Shown here: positions 8,358 through 17,377 of the stretch, one piece after another
Layout: every line of letters starts with the position of its first letter
Numbering within the stretch: position 1 is the first letter of the stretch
Origin: Pandoraea eparura
GTDB taxonomy: Bacteria; Pseudomonadota; Gammaproteobacteria; Burkholderiales; Burkholderiaceae
DNA length: 64,000 nt
Reading direction: 5' to 3'
Assembly: GCF_902459725.1 (NCBI RefSeq)
Contig: NZ_CABPSH010000002.1
Location: forward strand, 248,001 to 312,000
Position numbers and translations under genes: made by a program
Notes under the pieces: model-generated
Told to the model about the DNA's origin: nothing
What the model saw: only the letters and a program-made list of their open reading frames with translations
Database searches by the model: none

Positions 8358-9416
8358 ATGAATGGACTTCCGAACCGGCTGCGACGGGTGTTCGCCGCCA
8401 CCGCACTGGCGGCAGCTGCGCTCCCTGCTGCCCTGACGCTTGGGCTTACGCTGCCTTCGACGGCGCAGGCGCAGGAAAAAGAGGTGACGATCGCGTACCA
8501 GCAGATCGTCGATCCGTGGCTGGTCGCCATCGCCAGCGGCGAGTTCGAGAAGGCCACCGGCTACAAGATCCACTGGCGCCAGTTCGAGTCGGGCGCCAAG
8601 GTTGCCACGGCCCTCGCCTCGGGCGACATCAAGATCGGCGTACTCGGCTCCAGCCCCATGGCCGCCGCCGTCTCGCAAGGGCTCGACCTGCAACTGTTCT
8701 GGATTCTCGACGACATCAACCAGGCCGAGGCGATGGTCGTGCGCAACGCCTCGAACATCAAGTCGCCCGCCGACCTGAAGGGCAAGAAAATCGGCGTGCC
8801 GTTCGTCTCGACCACGCACTACCACACGATGTTCGCGCTGCAGCAATGGGGCATCAAGCCGACCGAGGTGAAGGTGCTCAACATGCAGCCGAACCAGATC
8901 GTGGCGGCATGGGAGCGCGGCGACATCGATGCCGCCTATGTCTGGGATCCGGCGCTCGCGCAGATCAAGAAGAGCGGTCATGTGCTGATCACGTCCGGCG
9001 AACTCTCCAAGCAGGGTAAGCCGACGTTCGACGGCATCGCCGTCGACCGCAAGTGGGGCGAGGCAAATGCCGACTTCATGGCGAAGTTCGTCAAGGTCAT
9101 CGCCGACGCCGACGCGGCCTATCGCCAGAACCCGGCGGCCTGGACGGCCACCTCGCCGCAGGTCAAGGCCATCGTGAAGATGATCGGCGGCAAGCCGGAA
9201 GACATTCCTGGTGCGCTCTCGCTGTACGCCTTCCCGTCGGCCCAGCAGCAGGCCTCGGCCGAATGGCTGGGGGGCGGCAAGGACAGCCGTGCCGCCAAGG
9301 CCCTCAAGGATACGTCCGAGTTCCTGAAGGGCCAGCAGAAGATCGATGCCGTCAAGGCCGACTACACGCCGTATGTCACGTCGCACTATGTCGACGCCGC
9401 GCTTAAACTGAAGTAA
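8358..9416 (+). CDS. tauA: Taurine ABC transporter, periplasmic substrate-binding protein
   Basis: 352 aa. A signal peptide of about 38 residues, with a hydrophobic A/L-rich core and cleavage after AQA, leads into a type 2 periplasmic binding protein of the TauA/SsuA class. Conserved stretches include VTIAYQQIVDPWLVAIASGE, GDIKIGVLGSSPMAAAVSQG and ERGDIDAAYVWDPAL. It binds taurine (possibly other aminosulfonates) and delivers it to TauBC. The AGAGGTGAACC before the ATG is the ribosome-binding site. The first gene of tauABC. Confidence 0.93.
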   Translation: MNGLPNRLRRVFAATALAAAALPAALTLGLTLPSTAQAQEKEVTIAYQQIVDPWLVAIASGEFEKATGYKIHWRQFESGAKVATALASGDIKIGVLGSSPMAAAVSQGLDLQLFWILDDINQAEAMVVRNASNIKSPADLKGKKIGVPFVSTTHYHTMFALQQWGIKPTEVKVLNMQPNQIVAAWERGDIDAAYVWDPALAQIKKSGHVLITSGELSKQGKPTFDGIAVDRKWGEANADFMAKFVKVIADADAAYRQNPAAWTATSPQVKAIVKMIGGKPEDIPGALSLYAFPSAQQQASAEWLGGGKDSRAAKALKDTSEFLKGQQKIDAVKADYTPYVTSHYVDAALKLK

Positions 9417-9497
9417 GCCGTGCCGGGGCCGTCACGCCGAAATGCTTCCGGCGCGACCGCCCCTCCCCGATCACTCGATCGACAGGAGAAGGGCTTC

Positions 9498-10322
9498 ATG
9501 GAACAACTCATCGTCAACGACGTCAGCGTCGTCTATCCCGGCCGGCGTCCCGGCGAGCAAGTGCAGGCGCTCGCACACGTCGATCTGACCATCGCACCCG
9601 GAGATTTTGTCGTGGCGCTCGGCGCCTCGGGTTGCGGCAAGACCACGCTGCTCAGCCTGATGGCGGGCTTCATCGCCCCCACGTCCGGCGAATTGCTGCT
9701 CGGCGACGCCCCCATCGAAGGCCCCGGCGCCGACCGTGGCGTGGTGTTCCAGAAGCACGCCCTGCTGCCGTGGCTCAATGTGATGGAAAACACCGAGTTC
9801 GGGCTCAAGCTGCAAGGCGTGCCCAAGACCGAACGGCGGGCGCTCGCGGCGCGCAATCTCGCCCTGGTCGGGCTGCAGGACTTCCACAATCACATGATCT
9901 ACCAGCTCTCGGGCGGCATGCAGCAGCGTGTCGGCATTGCCCGCGCGCTCACCTGCAATCCGTCGATGCTGCTCATGGACGAGCCGATGGCCGCGCTCGA
10001 CGCGCTCACGCGCGAAACCATTCAGGAACTGCTGCTCGACGTGTGGCGCGAGACCGGCAAGATGATCTTCTTCATCACGCACAGCGTCGAAGAAGCCCTA
10101 TTCCTCGCCAGCCGCCTGATCGTGATGTCGCCGCGCCCCGGACGCATCACGCACACCTACGAACTCGACTTCAACAAGCGCTATCTCGAATGCCGTGACG
10201 CGCGCACCATCAAGTCCAGCCCAGATTTCATCGCCATGCGCGAGACTGTGCTCAGCATCATCTACGGCGACGAACGTGCGGGCCAGACGGCAACGTCGGG
10301 TGCCAGTGCCGTCGCAGCCTGA
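9498..10322 (+). CDS. tauB: Taurine ABC transporter, ATP-binding protein
   Basis: 274 aa ABC ATPase. Walker [10 protein letters not shown] at residues 42-50, signature LSGGMQQR at about 147-154, Walker B LLLMDEP at about 167-173, and the switch histidine in [10 protein letters not shown]. The ATG at 9498 follows a good AGGAGAAGG site; in-frame codons further upstream lack one. It energises taurine uptake with TauA and TauC. The 81-base gap to tauA and 20-base gap to tauC support one operon. Confidence 0.95.
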   Translation: MEQLIVNDVSVVYPGRRPGEQVQALAHVDLTIAPGDFVVALGASGCGKTTLLSLMAGFIAPTSGELLLGDAPIEGPGADRGVVFQKHALLPWLNVMENTEFGLKLQGVPKTERRALAARNLALVGLQDFHNHMIYQLSGGMQQRVGIARALTCNPSMLLMDEPMAALDALTRETIQELLLDVWRETGKMIFFITHSVEEALFLASRLIVMSPRPGRITHTYELDFNKRYLECRDARTIKSSPDFIAMRETVLSIIYGDERAGQTATSGASAVAA

Positions 10323-10342
10323 TCGTCGCAGGAGAGAACACC

Positions 10343-11278
10343 ATGATGACCAAACCCGTCACCCCTCACCCCACGCCGCCCACCGCGGCCGCCAACGCCC
10401 CCGGCGCACGCCGCCCGGCTGTCTCGGCCCGCACGCCGCGCCGGCGCGGTGTCTTCGCCCGCATGTTTGCCCCGCGTCCGGTCAAGGCCGGTGAATCGTT
10501 CGGCGCCCCGGGCCAAGGCCCCAGCCTGGCGATCAGTGTCGTGACCGTGCTTGTCCTGTTGTTGCTCTGGGTCGCCATTACGTCGTCGGGCATGATCAAG
10601 CCGCTGTTCCTGCCGGGACCGCGCGCCATCGTCGAGAAGTTCATTCAGGTGGCCACCGAAGGCTTTGCCGGCTCGACGCTGTGGGAGCACACGCTCGCGA
10701 GTCTCTATCGCGTCTTCGGCGCCTTTGCGCTGGCCTGTGTGACCGCCATCCCGGTGGGCATTCTGATGGGCGTGTCGCGCATCGGCCGCGGCGTGTTCGA
10801 TCCGCCGATCGAGTTCTATCGCCCGCTGCCGCCGCTGGCCTACCTGCCGCTCGTCATCATCTGGTTCGGCATCGGCGAGTTCTCGAAAGTGTTCCTGATT
10901 TACCTGGCCATCTTCGCCCCGCTCGCCATTGCGGCGCGTGCCGGCGTGCGCTCGGTCTCGATGGAACAGATTCACGCCGCGTATTCGATGGGCGCCTCGC
11001 CGCGCCAGATTGTCATGCATGTGATCGTGAAGTCGGCACTGCCGGAAATCTTCACCGGCATGCGCATCGGCATCGGTGTGGGCTGGACAACGCTGGTGGC
11101 CGCCGAAATGGTGGCGGCGTCGAGCGGGCTCGGTTTCATGGTGCTCAACGCGGCGGAATTCCTCGCGTCGGACATCGTGATCATGGGGATCATCGTGATC
11201 GGCTTTTTCGCCTTCGGCTTCGATCTGATCATGCGCTACCTCGAGCGCGTGCTGGTGCCCTGGAAAGGCAAGGTCTGA
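10343..11278 (+). CDS. tauC: Taurine ABC transporter, permease
   Basis: 311 aa inner-membrane permease of the SsuC/TauC class. A basic, proline/alanine-rich cytoplasmic head of about 55 residues precedes six predicted helices. The coupling (EAA) loop reads AAYSMGASPRQIVMHVIVKSALPEIFTGMRIG. The long head is more extended than in E. coli TauC but is common in beta-proteobacteria. RBS AGGAGAG before the ATG. Confidence 0.94.
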   Translation: MMTKPVTPHPTPPTAAANAPGARRPAVSARTPRRRGVFARMFAPRPVKAGESFGAPGQGPSLAISVVTVLVLLLLWVAITSSGMIKPLFLPGPRAIVEKFIQVATEGFAGSTLWEHTLASLYRVFGAFALACVTAIPVGILMGVSRIGRGVFDPPIEFYRPLPPLAYLPLVIIWFGIGEFSKVFLIYLAIFAPLAIAARAGVRSVSMEQIHAAYSMGASPRQIVMHVIVKSALPEIFTGMRIGIGVGWTTLVAAEMVAASSGLGFMVLNAAEFLASDIVIMGIIVIGFFAFGFDLIMRYLERVLVPWKGKV

Positions 11279-11530
11279 CAAGACGTAAGCAGGTCCGTTG
11301 GTCATTACAAAAGACGCAGGGCGGCTCCCCCCGCCGCACCTGCGGTCAAACAAGGTATTCAGGAGGTTGTGTGGTAGTCGAGACATTGCAAGTCGGGCGC
11401 CTTGCCCGTGAGCGGCACGTTGTCGCATCGGTCGTATCGGTCATCCCCCCCCGGTTCTCCCTCTCCCCCCGTTCCATCAGCGTCTCCGGCAGCGCCGCGC
11501 GCGCCGGTCATTCCTGCACGGGAGGTCGTC

Positions 11531-12934
11531 ATGGCCAATCGTGAACCCGGCACGCATCTGCAATCGAGCCTCAAGCAACGGCACATGAGCATGATCGCGC
11601 TAGGTGGCGTGATCGGTGCGGGCCTCTTCGTCGGCAGTGGCGTGGTCGTGCACGCCGCCGGCCCGGCGGCCGTGCTGTCGTTTCTGATTACCGGCGCCCT
11701 CGTGGTGCTCGTGATGCGCATGCTCGGCGAGATGGCCTGTGCGCTGCCCGCCGTGGGATCGTTCTACGAATACGCGCGACTCGCCTGGAACGACAAGCCG
11801 GTCGGCGGTGAGCTGGCCGGTTTCCTGACCGGCTGGATGTACTGGTATTTCTGGGTGATCGTGGTCGCGGTCGAAGCTGTGGCGGGCGCCAACCTGATCC
11901 AGTTCTGGTTGCCCGGCATCCCGGCCTGGGCCATCAGTCTCACGTTGCTGGTCGTGCTGACGTTGACGAATCTGGTGTCAGTGGCGTCTTATGGCGAGTT
12001 CGAGTTCTGGTTCGCGTCGATCAAGGTCGCGGCCATCGTCGTGTTCCTGTTCCTCGGCGGCCTCTTCGTCTTCGGCCTGTGGCCGGGCGCAGTGGCAAGC
12101 ACCGGGCACCTGCTCTCGCACGGCGGCTTCATGCCCAACGGCATTGGCCCGGTGATGGCGGGCGCGGTCGCGGCGACAGGCTTCTACTTCGGCGCGGAGA
12201 TCGTGACGATTGCCGCCGCCGAAGCCGCCGAGCCGCAACAAGCCGTGGCACGCGCCACCAACTCGGTCATCGGCCGCGTGCTGTTCTTCTACATCGGCTC
12301 GATCCTGCTGGTGGTGATGCTCGTGCCCTGGAACTCTGCCGGCATGGCCACGCCGTATGTGAGCGCGCTCGAAGCGATGCACATTCCGGCCGCCGCGCAC
12401 ATCATGAACGCCGTGGTGCTGACCGCCGTGCTCTCGGCACTGAACTCGGGCTTGTACGCCTCGTCGCGCATGCTCTTCGCGCTGACGCGCCGCGGCGATG
12501 CGCCGCGCTCGCTCGCCAAGCTCAATGCGCGTGGCGTGCCGGTTCGCGCCATTCTCATCGGCACGTTGTTCGGCTACGCGGCGGTGGTGATGTCCTATGT
12601 GTCGCCGGATACGGTGTTCGCCTTTCTCGTGAACTCCTACGGCACGGTGGCGATCTTCGTGTACGTGCTCATCGCCTTCTCTCAACTGAAGCTGCGCAAG
12701 CGGCTGGAGCGCGAGGCGCCGGGCAAGCTCAAGATTCGGATGTGGGGCTACCCGTACCTGACCTGGGTCGCGATTCTCGGCATGCTGTCGATTGTCGGGG
12801 CGATGGCCTTCATTCCGGACCAGCGCGAGCCGCTCGCCCTGGGGGTGGCCAGCCTGACGGTCCTGCTCGTGGCGTTCACCGTCCGGTCGATCTGGCGCAA
12901 GCTGCGCTCGCCGGATCCGGGTTTCGAGATCTGA
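11531..12934 (+). CDS. Amino acid permease of the AAT/GabP type
   Basis: 467 aa with twelve predicted helices. The APC-superfamily N-terminus LKQRHMSMIALGGVIGAGLFVGSG is present, with the GAEIVTIAAAEAAEPQQAV segment in the middle. It most resembles GABA/beta-alanine or other amino acid:proton symporters. The ATG at 11531 follows GGGAGG; the longer upstream frame runs through non-conserved sequence. Its place between tauC and taurine dehydrogenase suggests a second importer for taurine, hypotaurine or the alanine co-metabolised with it, but substrate is not readable from sequence. A strong terminator follows. Confidence 0.85.
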   Translation: MANREPGTHLQSSLKQRHMSMIALGGVIGAGLFVGSGVVVHAAGPAAVLSFLITGALVVLVMRMLGEMACALPAVGSFYEYARLAWNDKPVGGELAGFLTGWMYWYFWVIVVAVEAVAGANLIQFWLPGIPAWAISLTLLVVLTLTNLVSVASYGEFEFWFASIKVAAIVVFLFLGGLFVFGLWPGAVASTGHLLSHGGFMPNGIGPVMAGAVAATGFYFGAEIVTIAAAEAAEPQQAVARATNSVIGRVLFFYIGSILLVVMLVPWNSAGMATPYVSALEAMHIPAAAHIMNAVVLTAVLSALNSGLYASSRMLFALTRRGDAPRSLAKLNARGVPVRAILIGTLFGYAAVVMSYVSPDTVFAFLVNSYGTVAIFVYVLIAFSQLKLRKRLEREAPGKLKIRMWGYPYLTWVAILGMLSIVGAMAFIPDQREPLALGVASLTVLLVAFTVRSIWRKLRSPDPGFEI

Positions 12935-12952
12935 GATAGGTCAGTCCGATAC

Positions 12953-12990
12953 GGCCGGCGGCAGAGACTCTGCCGCCGGCCATTTTATTT
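12953..12990 (+). terminator. Intrinsic terminator after the amino acid permease
   Basis: Perfect 14-bp arms (GGCCGGCGGCAGAG at 12953-12966 and its complement at 12968-12981) followed by ATTTTATTT. It ends the tauABC-permease transcription unit. Confidence 0.85.
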
Positions 12991-13355
12991 GTCCGGGTGG
13001 CACGACGCTCTGGTTCGCCGTGACGGCGACCTTCGTTGCCCCCAAAGCAATGCCAGCCGCTCTCTGACGGCCTGCAACTTGGCGTCGCTCACCCGATCTG
13101 CCTTGGTCAGCGCGAACGTGCTGAGCGCCGCCATCCGACGGCGGACGATGTCGCCGACATAGCAATCGTCCAGCACGGCGGTGTTCGCGTGGCCCCCTTC
13201 GCCGAACGACGATCAGAGACCGGTTTTCTGGCCCAGAATCCTTCGCCAAAGTTCGCATCGATTAGCACCACATGGAACAAACACGTGGCGCCAGAGACGT
13301 GCTCGCCGACCCGCGAAAACGCTGTGGCGGCGCCGCTTTCCACTGGCACCATCAC
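12985..13355 (-). pseudogene. Possible frameshifted small gene in the permease-tauY gap
   Basis: The 492-base gap between 12935 and 13426 has no intact gene. On the minus strand an open frame starts at 13355 (MMVPVESGAATAFSRVGEHV) and continues to a run of five G residues near 13205. Beyond it, a different frame with strong GC-ending codons reads HANTAVLDDCYVGDIVRRRM and ends at 12985. One inserted G would join them into a protein of about 123 aa. I do not recognise the family. It could equally be non-coding sequence with chance frames. Confidence 0.3.
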
Positions 13356-13426
13356 AAAGCGGCGGTGGTACTAATCTCGGCAAAATGTTCTTGGCAGTAT
13401 GGTCACATTTCCGTCAGGAGCCTACC

Positions 13427-14860
13427 GTGGGTACGATTGAAACCTTCGCGCTGGATCGGCGCTCCGAAGCTGCGCCATACGATCCCCTCTACGATCCGCT
13501 AGTCTCTGCCAGCCCCGGCCTTGGCATGGACTATGCGCCCACTTATTGGGTCGCCACCGCGGGCGAGGCGCCCGCCGACGACGGCCCGCTGCCCGGCGAT
13601 GCCGATGTCGACGTGGTCATCGTCGGCGCCGGTTTCACCGGTCTGGCGACCGCCCTGTTCCTCGCTCGCGAGCATGGCATTCGTGCCATGGTGCTCGAAG
13701 CCAACCGCACCTGTTGGGGCTGTACCAGCCGCAACGGCGGTCAGGGACAAAACGCCAGCGGACGACTGTATCGCTCGCAATGGATCGCACGTTGGGGCAA
13801 GGAAACCGCCCTGCGTCTCGATGCCGAAATTCGCGAGGGCTTCAATACGTTCAAGTCGCTCATCGCCGAAGTGCCGGAGTGCGAGCCGCAACCGGGCGGC
13901 CATCTCTACATCGCGCACCGCGATCGCAAGATGGACTTCCTGCGCAGCGAAGCCAAGGTCATGCGCGATGTGTTCGGCTACGACACGCGCATCCTCTCGC
14001 GCGACGACGTCCGCGAGCAGTATGTCGACGACCAGGAAAACTGCGGCGCGATGCACGAACCCGACGGCATCGGTGTGCACCCGCTCAAGCTCGCCTTCGG
14101 CTATCTGCGCATGGCCCGCGCCCTCGGCGCTCGCGTGCATCCGTCCACGCCCGTGCTGGATGTCCAGACGATCAACGGCGTGCATCACGTGCGCACGCCG
14201 CGCGGCGTAGTACGTGCAAAAGCCGTCGCCTTCGCCACCGGCGGCTACACGCGCAACGACGTGACCAAGGCCCTGCGCGCCAAGATCATGCCGATTCTGT
14301 CGAACTCGCTGGTCACGCGCGTGCTCACCCCCGAGGAACTCGCCGCGACGAACTTCCGCACCCACGAGGTCATCACCGACACACGCACGCTGCGCTACTA
14401 CTACCGTCTGCTGCCGGACAATCGCGTGCAGATCGGCAGCCGCAGCTCGATCACCGGTGCCGACGCGCAGAATCCGAAGCATATGGCGGTGCTCGTCGAA
14501 GGACTGCATCGCAAGTTTCCGGCGCTGCGCGGCATTCGCGTCGATTACTCGTGGTGGGGCTGGGTCGACGTAAGCCACGACATGATGCCGCGCGTCACGC
14601 AACCCGATCCGCGCCAGAGCCTGTTCTATGCCGTGGGCTACGGCGGCAACGGCGTGTCGTTCTCAGCGCATGCCGGACGCCGACTCGCACAACGCATTGC
14701 CGGAGAGCGCGACCCGTCGTCGACCCTGCCGATCTACGACTCGGCGCTGCAATACCCGAATGTGTTTGGCACCGTGCAGTGGCAGGGCTTCGCGCCGTTC
14801 CGCCGCATCGGCCAGCGCTTCCTTTATCAGAAATACCACGCGCAAGACGAAGCGCGTTGA
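13427..14860 (+). CDS. tauY: FAD-dependent oxidoreductase, probable taurine dehydrogenase large subunit
   Basis: 477 aa DAO-family flavoprotein. The FAD-binding motif VVIVGAGFTGLATALFLARE lies near residues 65-84, followed by CTSRNGGQGQNASG, and a C-terminal GYGGNGVSFSAHAGRRLA closes the FAD site. This resembles gamma-glutamylputrescine oxidase and the TauY subunit of taurine dehydrogenase, which deaminates taurine to sulfoacetaldehyde. The start is GTG at 13427 with CAGGAG eight bases before it; an ATG at 13385 has no such site. It is followed by a SnoaL-like gene (tauX) and xsc, the product consumer, which is what supports the taurine role. An amine oxidase with another substrate is the alternative. 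Confidence 0.72.
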   Translation: MGTIETFALDRRSEAAPYDPLYDPLVSASPGLGMDYAPTYWVATAGEAPADDGPLPGDADVDVVIVGAGFTGLATALFLAREHGIRAMVLEANRTCWGCTSRNGGQGQNASGRLYRSQWIARWGKETALRLDAEIREGFNTFKSLIAEVPECEPQPGGHLYIAHRDRKMDFLRSEAKVMRDVFGYDTRILSRDDVREQYVDDQENCGAMHEPDGIGVHPLKLAFGYLRMARALGARVHPSTPVLDVQTINGVHHVRTPRGVVRAKAVAFATGGYTRNDVTKALRAKIMPILSNSLVTRVLTPEELAATNFRTHEVITDTRTLRYYYRLLPDNRVQIGSRSSITGADAQNPKHMAVLVEGLHRKFPALRGIRVDYSWWGWVDVSHDMMPRVTQPDPRQSLFYAVGYGGNGVSFSAHAGRRLAQRIAGERDPSSTLPIYDSALQYPNVFGTVQWQGFAPFRRIGQRFLYQKYHAQDEAR

Positions 14861-14894
14861 TCCCTTTGCCTCTCTGCCTTTTTTGGAATTTGCC

Positions 14895-15284
14895 ATGACG
14901 ACTCAACACGACTTAGCCGACATCCAGTTGCTCACGACCTTCAACGACGCCTGGAACCGGCACGACATCGACGCCCTCATGGCCTGCATGACCGACAACT
15001 GCGTATTCCACGCCGTGGCCGGCCCCGACATGATGGGCCGCACCTTCGAGGGTCGCGACGCCGTGCGCGCCGCGTTCCAGGCGGCGTGGGAGACCTTTCC
15101 CGACGCGTCATGGACCGAGGGCGTGCATTTCGCCACCGGCAATCGCGGCGTGTCCGAATCGACCTTCCGCGGCACGAAGGCCGACGGCACGCGCGTCGAG
15201 GCCCGCATGGTCGACGTCTTCACCTTGCGCGACGGCAAGATCGCGGTGAAGAACGCCTTCCGAAAAGACCGCCCGGCGCTCTGA
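14895..15284 (+). CDS. tauX: SnoaL/NTF2-like protein, probable taurine dehydrogenase small subunit
   Basis: 129 aa with the SnoaL-like cone fold pattern: FNDAWNRHDIDALMACMTDN at the start, GRDAVRAAFQAAWETFPD in the middle, and DVFTLRDGKIAVKNAFRK at the end. It starts 34 bases after tauY. As far as I recall, known taurine dehydrogenases are TauX (small) plus TauY (FAD) pairs next to tauABC and xsc, so I infer TauX. By sequence alone it is only a small ketosteroid-isomerase-like protein. Confidence 0.65.
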   Translation: MTTQHDLADIQLLTTFNDAWNRHDIDALMACMTDNCVFHAVAGPDMMGRTFEGRDAVRAAFQAAWETFPDASWTEGVHFATGNRGVSESTFRGTKADGTRVEARMVDVFTLRDGKIAVKNAFRKDRPAL

Positions 15285-15343
15285 GCGCCCCCCCCCAGAC
15301 ACCCCGTGGGTCTATGGCGTCGCCGCAGTCAATTTCATTTTTC

Positions 15344-15441
15344 AATACAAAACGTACCAAATAATAAAAATACTGATTGACCACGGCACTGACTTCGCCT
15401 AGATTTCCACTTACACAACGAAATCGGAATTATTTGTTCCG
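15344..15441 (+). promoter_or_regulatory. xsc promoter with operator block shared with the IclR gene at 22138
   Basis: TTGACC at 15377-15382 and TAGATT at 15400-15405 are separated by 17 bp. The 24 bases ending in this -35 box (15358-15381) match 21989-22012 at 22 positions. A further inverted repeat, CGGAA-N7-TTCCG at 15425-15441, lies just downstream of the expected start of transcription. The whole suggests control of xsc by an IclR-family protein, most simply the one encoded at 22138-22926. Confidence 0.65.
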
Positions 15442-15464
15442 TTTATTTTTCACTGGAGACATCC

Positions 15465-17297
15465 ATGAGCGCCAAAGATTCGGCTACGGCCACCCAACAA
15501 CTGACTGCCTCCGACGGTGGCCCGCAGGCCATGACGCCGTCCGAAGCCTTCGTCGAAACGATGGTCGCCAACGGCGTGAGCGAGATGTTCGGCATCATGG
15601 GCTCGGCGTTCATGGATGCGATGGACATCTTCGCGCCGGCCGGCATTCGTCTGATCCCGGTGGTGCATGAGCAAGGCGCCGGCCACATGGCCGACGGCTA
15701 CGCCCGGGTCTCGGGCCGTCACGGCGTCGTGATCGGTCAGAACGGCCCCGGCATCAGCAACTGCGTGACGGCGATTGCCGCCGCTTACTGGGCGCACAGC
15801 CCGGTGGTGATCGTGACGCCGGAAGCCGGTACGATGGGTATCGGCCTGGGCGGCTTCCAGGAAGCCAAGCAGCTCCCGATGTTCCAGGAATTCACGAAGT
15901 ACCAGGGCCACGTGACGCACCCGGCCCGCATGGCCGAATTCACGGGCCGTTGCTTCGACCGCGCGATGGCCGAAATGGGCCCGACGCAACTCAACATTCC
16001 GCGTGACTACTTCTACGGCCAGATCAAGGCCGAGATTCCGCGTCCGCAACGCCTCGACCGTGGTGCGGGCGGCGACGAACGCCTGAACGAAGCGGCCGAA
16101 CTGCTCGCGCAAGCCAAGTTCCCGGTCATCATCTCGGGCGGCGGCGTGGTCATGGGCGACGCCATCGAAGAGTGCAAGGCCCTCGCCGAACGCCTGGGCG
16201 CACCGGTCGTGAACAGCTATCTGCATAACGACTCGTTCCCGGCCAACCATCCGCTGTGGTGCGGCCCGCTCGGCTATCAGGGCTCGAAGGCCGCCATGAA
16301 GCTGTTGTCGCAGGCCGACGTGGTCGTGGCCCTCGGCTCGCGTCTCGGACCGTTCGGCACGCTGCCGCAGCACGGCATGGACTACTGGCCGAAGAACGCC
16401 AAGATCATTCAGATCGACGCCGATCACAAGATGCTCGGCCTCGTGAAGAAGATTTCGGTCGGGATCTGCGGTGACGCGAAGGCGGCGGCCATTGCGCTGT
16501 CGCAGCGTCTGGCCGAACGCACCCTCGCGTGCGATGCCACGCGTGCCGCTCGCGCCGACCAGATCGCCACGGAGAAGGCCGCGTGGGAGAAGGAACTCGA
16601 CGAGTGGACCCACGAGCGCGATCCGTACAGCCTCGACATGATCGAAGAGCAGAAGCACGAGCGCACGTTCAACGGCGGTGAGTATCTGCATCCGCGCCAG
16701 GTGCTGCGCGAGTTGGAAAAGGCCATGCCGGAAGACGTCATGGTGTCGACCGACATCGGCAACATCAACTCGGTGGCCAACAGCTACCTGCGCTTCAACA
16801 AGCCGCGCAGCTTCTTCGCGGCCATGAGCTGGGGCAACTGCGGCTACGCGTTCCCGACGATCATCGGCGCAAAGGTTGCCGCGCCGCACCGTCCGGCCAT
16901 CTCGTATGCCGGCGATGGCGCCTGGGGCATGAGCCTGATGGAAACGCTCACCTGCGTGCGTCACAACATTCCGGTCACGGCCGTGGTGTTCCACAACCGT
17001 CAGTGGGGCGCTGAGAAGAAGAATCAGGTGGACTTCTACAACCGCCGCTTCGTGGCAGGTGAGCTCGATAGCCCGAGCTTTGCCAACATCGCCCGCGCGA
17101 TGGGGGCGGAGGGCATCGTGGTCGACCGTCTGGAAGACGTCGGCCCGGCGCTCAAGAAGGCCATCGACCTGCAGATGAATCACGGCAAGACGACGATCAT
17201 CGAAATCATGTGTACCCGCGAGCTGGGCGACCCGTTCCGTCGCGACGCCCTGGCCAAGCCGGTGCGCATGCTCGACAAGTACAAGGACTACGTCTAA
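15465..17297 (+). CDS. xsc: Sulfoacetaldehyde acetyltransferase
   Basis: 610 aa thiamine-diphosphate enzyme that converts sulfoacetaldehyde and phosphate to acetyl phosphate and sulfite, the desulfonation step of taurine degradation. The three ThDP-family domains are visible: the N-terminal pyrimidine-binding part with VHEQGAGHMADGYARVSGR (Glu about 68), the middle domain, and the C-terminal pyrophosphate motif GDGAWGMSLME at about 483 continuing to NRQWGAEKKNQ. A GGAG site precedes the ATG. Length fits Xsc (about 590-610 aa). Sulfite made here is probably exported by the TauE-type protein downstream; acetyl phosphate goes to Pta. Confidence 0.96.
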   Translation: MSAKDSATATQQLTASDGGPQAMTPSEAFVETMVANGVSEMFGIMGSAFMDAMDIFAPAGIRLIPVVHEQGAGHMADGYARVSGRHGVVIGQNGPGISNCVTAIAAAYWAHSPVVIVTPEAGTMGIGLGGFQEAKQLPMFQEFTKYQGHVTHPARMAEFTGRCFDRAMAEMGPTQLNIPRDYFYGQIKAEIPRPQRLDRGAGGDERLNEAAELLAQAKFPVIISGGGVVMGDAIEECKALAERLGAPVVNSYLHNDSFPANHPLWCGPLGYQGSKAAMKLLSQADVVVALGSRLGPFGTLPQHGMDYWPKNAKIIQIDADHKMLGLVKKISVGICGDAKAAAIALSQRLAERTLACDATRAARADQIATEKAAWEKELDEWTHERDPYSLDMIEEQKHERTFNGGEYLHPRQVLRELEKAMPEDVMVSTDIGNINSVANSYLRFNKPRSFFAAMSWGNCGYAFPTIIGAKVAAPHRPAISYAGDGAWGMSLMETLTCVRHNIPVTAVVFHNRQWGAEKKNQVDFYNRRFVAGELDSPSFANIARAMGAEGIVVDRLEDVGPALKKAIDLQMNHGKTTIIEIMCTRELGDPFRRDALAKPVRMLDKYKDYV

Positions 17298-17321
17298 CGT
17301 CGTCGAGGTCGTTCGTGTGAC

Positions 17322-17365
17322 AGCGCTCCCGGCTCTGAGGGTGCCGGGGGCGCTTTTTTTTTTTT
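17322..17365 (+). terminator. Intrinsic terminator between xsc and pta
   Basis: Arms AGCGCTCCCGGC (17322-17333) and GCCGGGGGCGCT (17343-17354, one mismatch) followed by twelve T residues. The pta start lies only 12 bases after the T run, with no clear promoter in between, so this should attenuate rather than abolish pta-tauE transcription. Confidence 0.88.
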
Positions 17366-17377
17366 GACATCGACACC

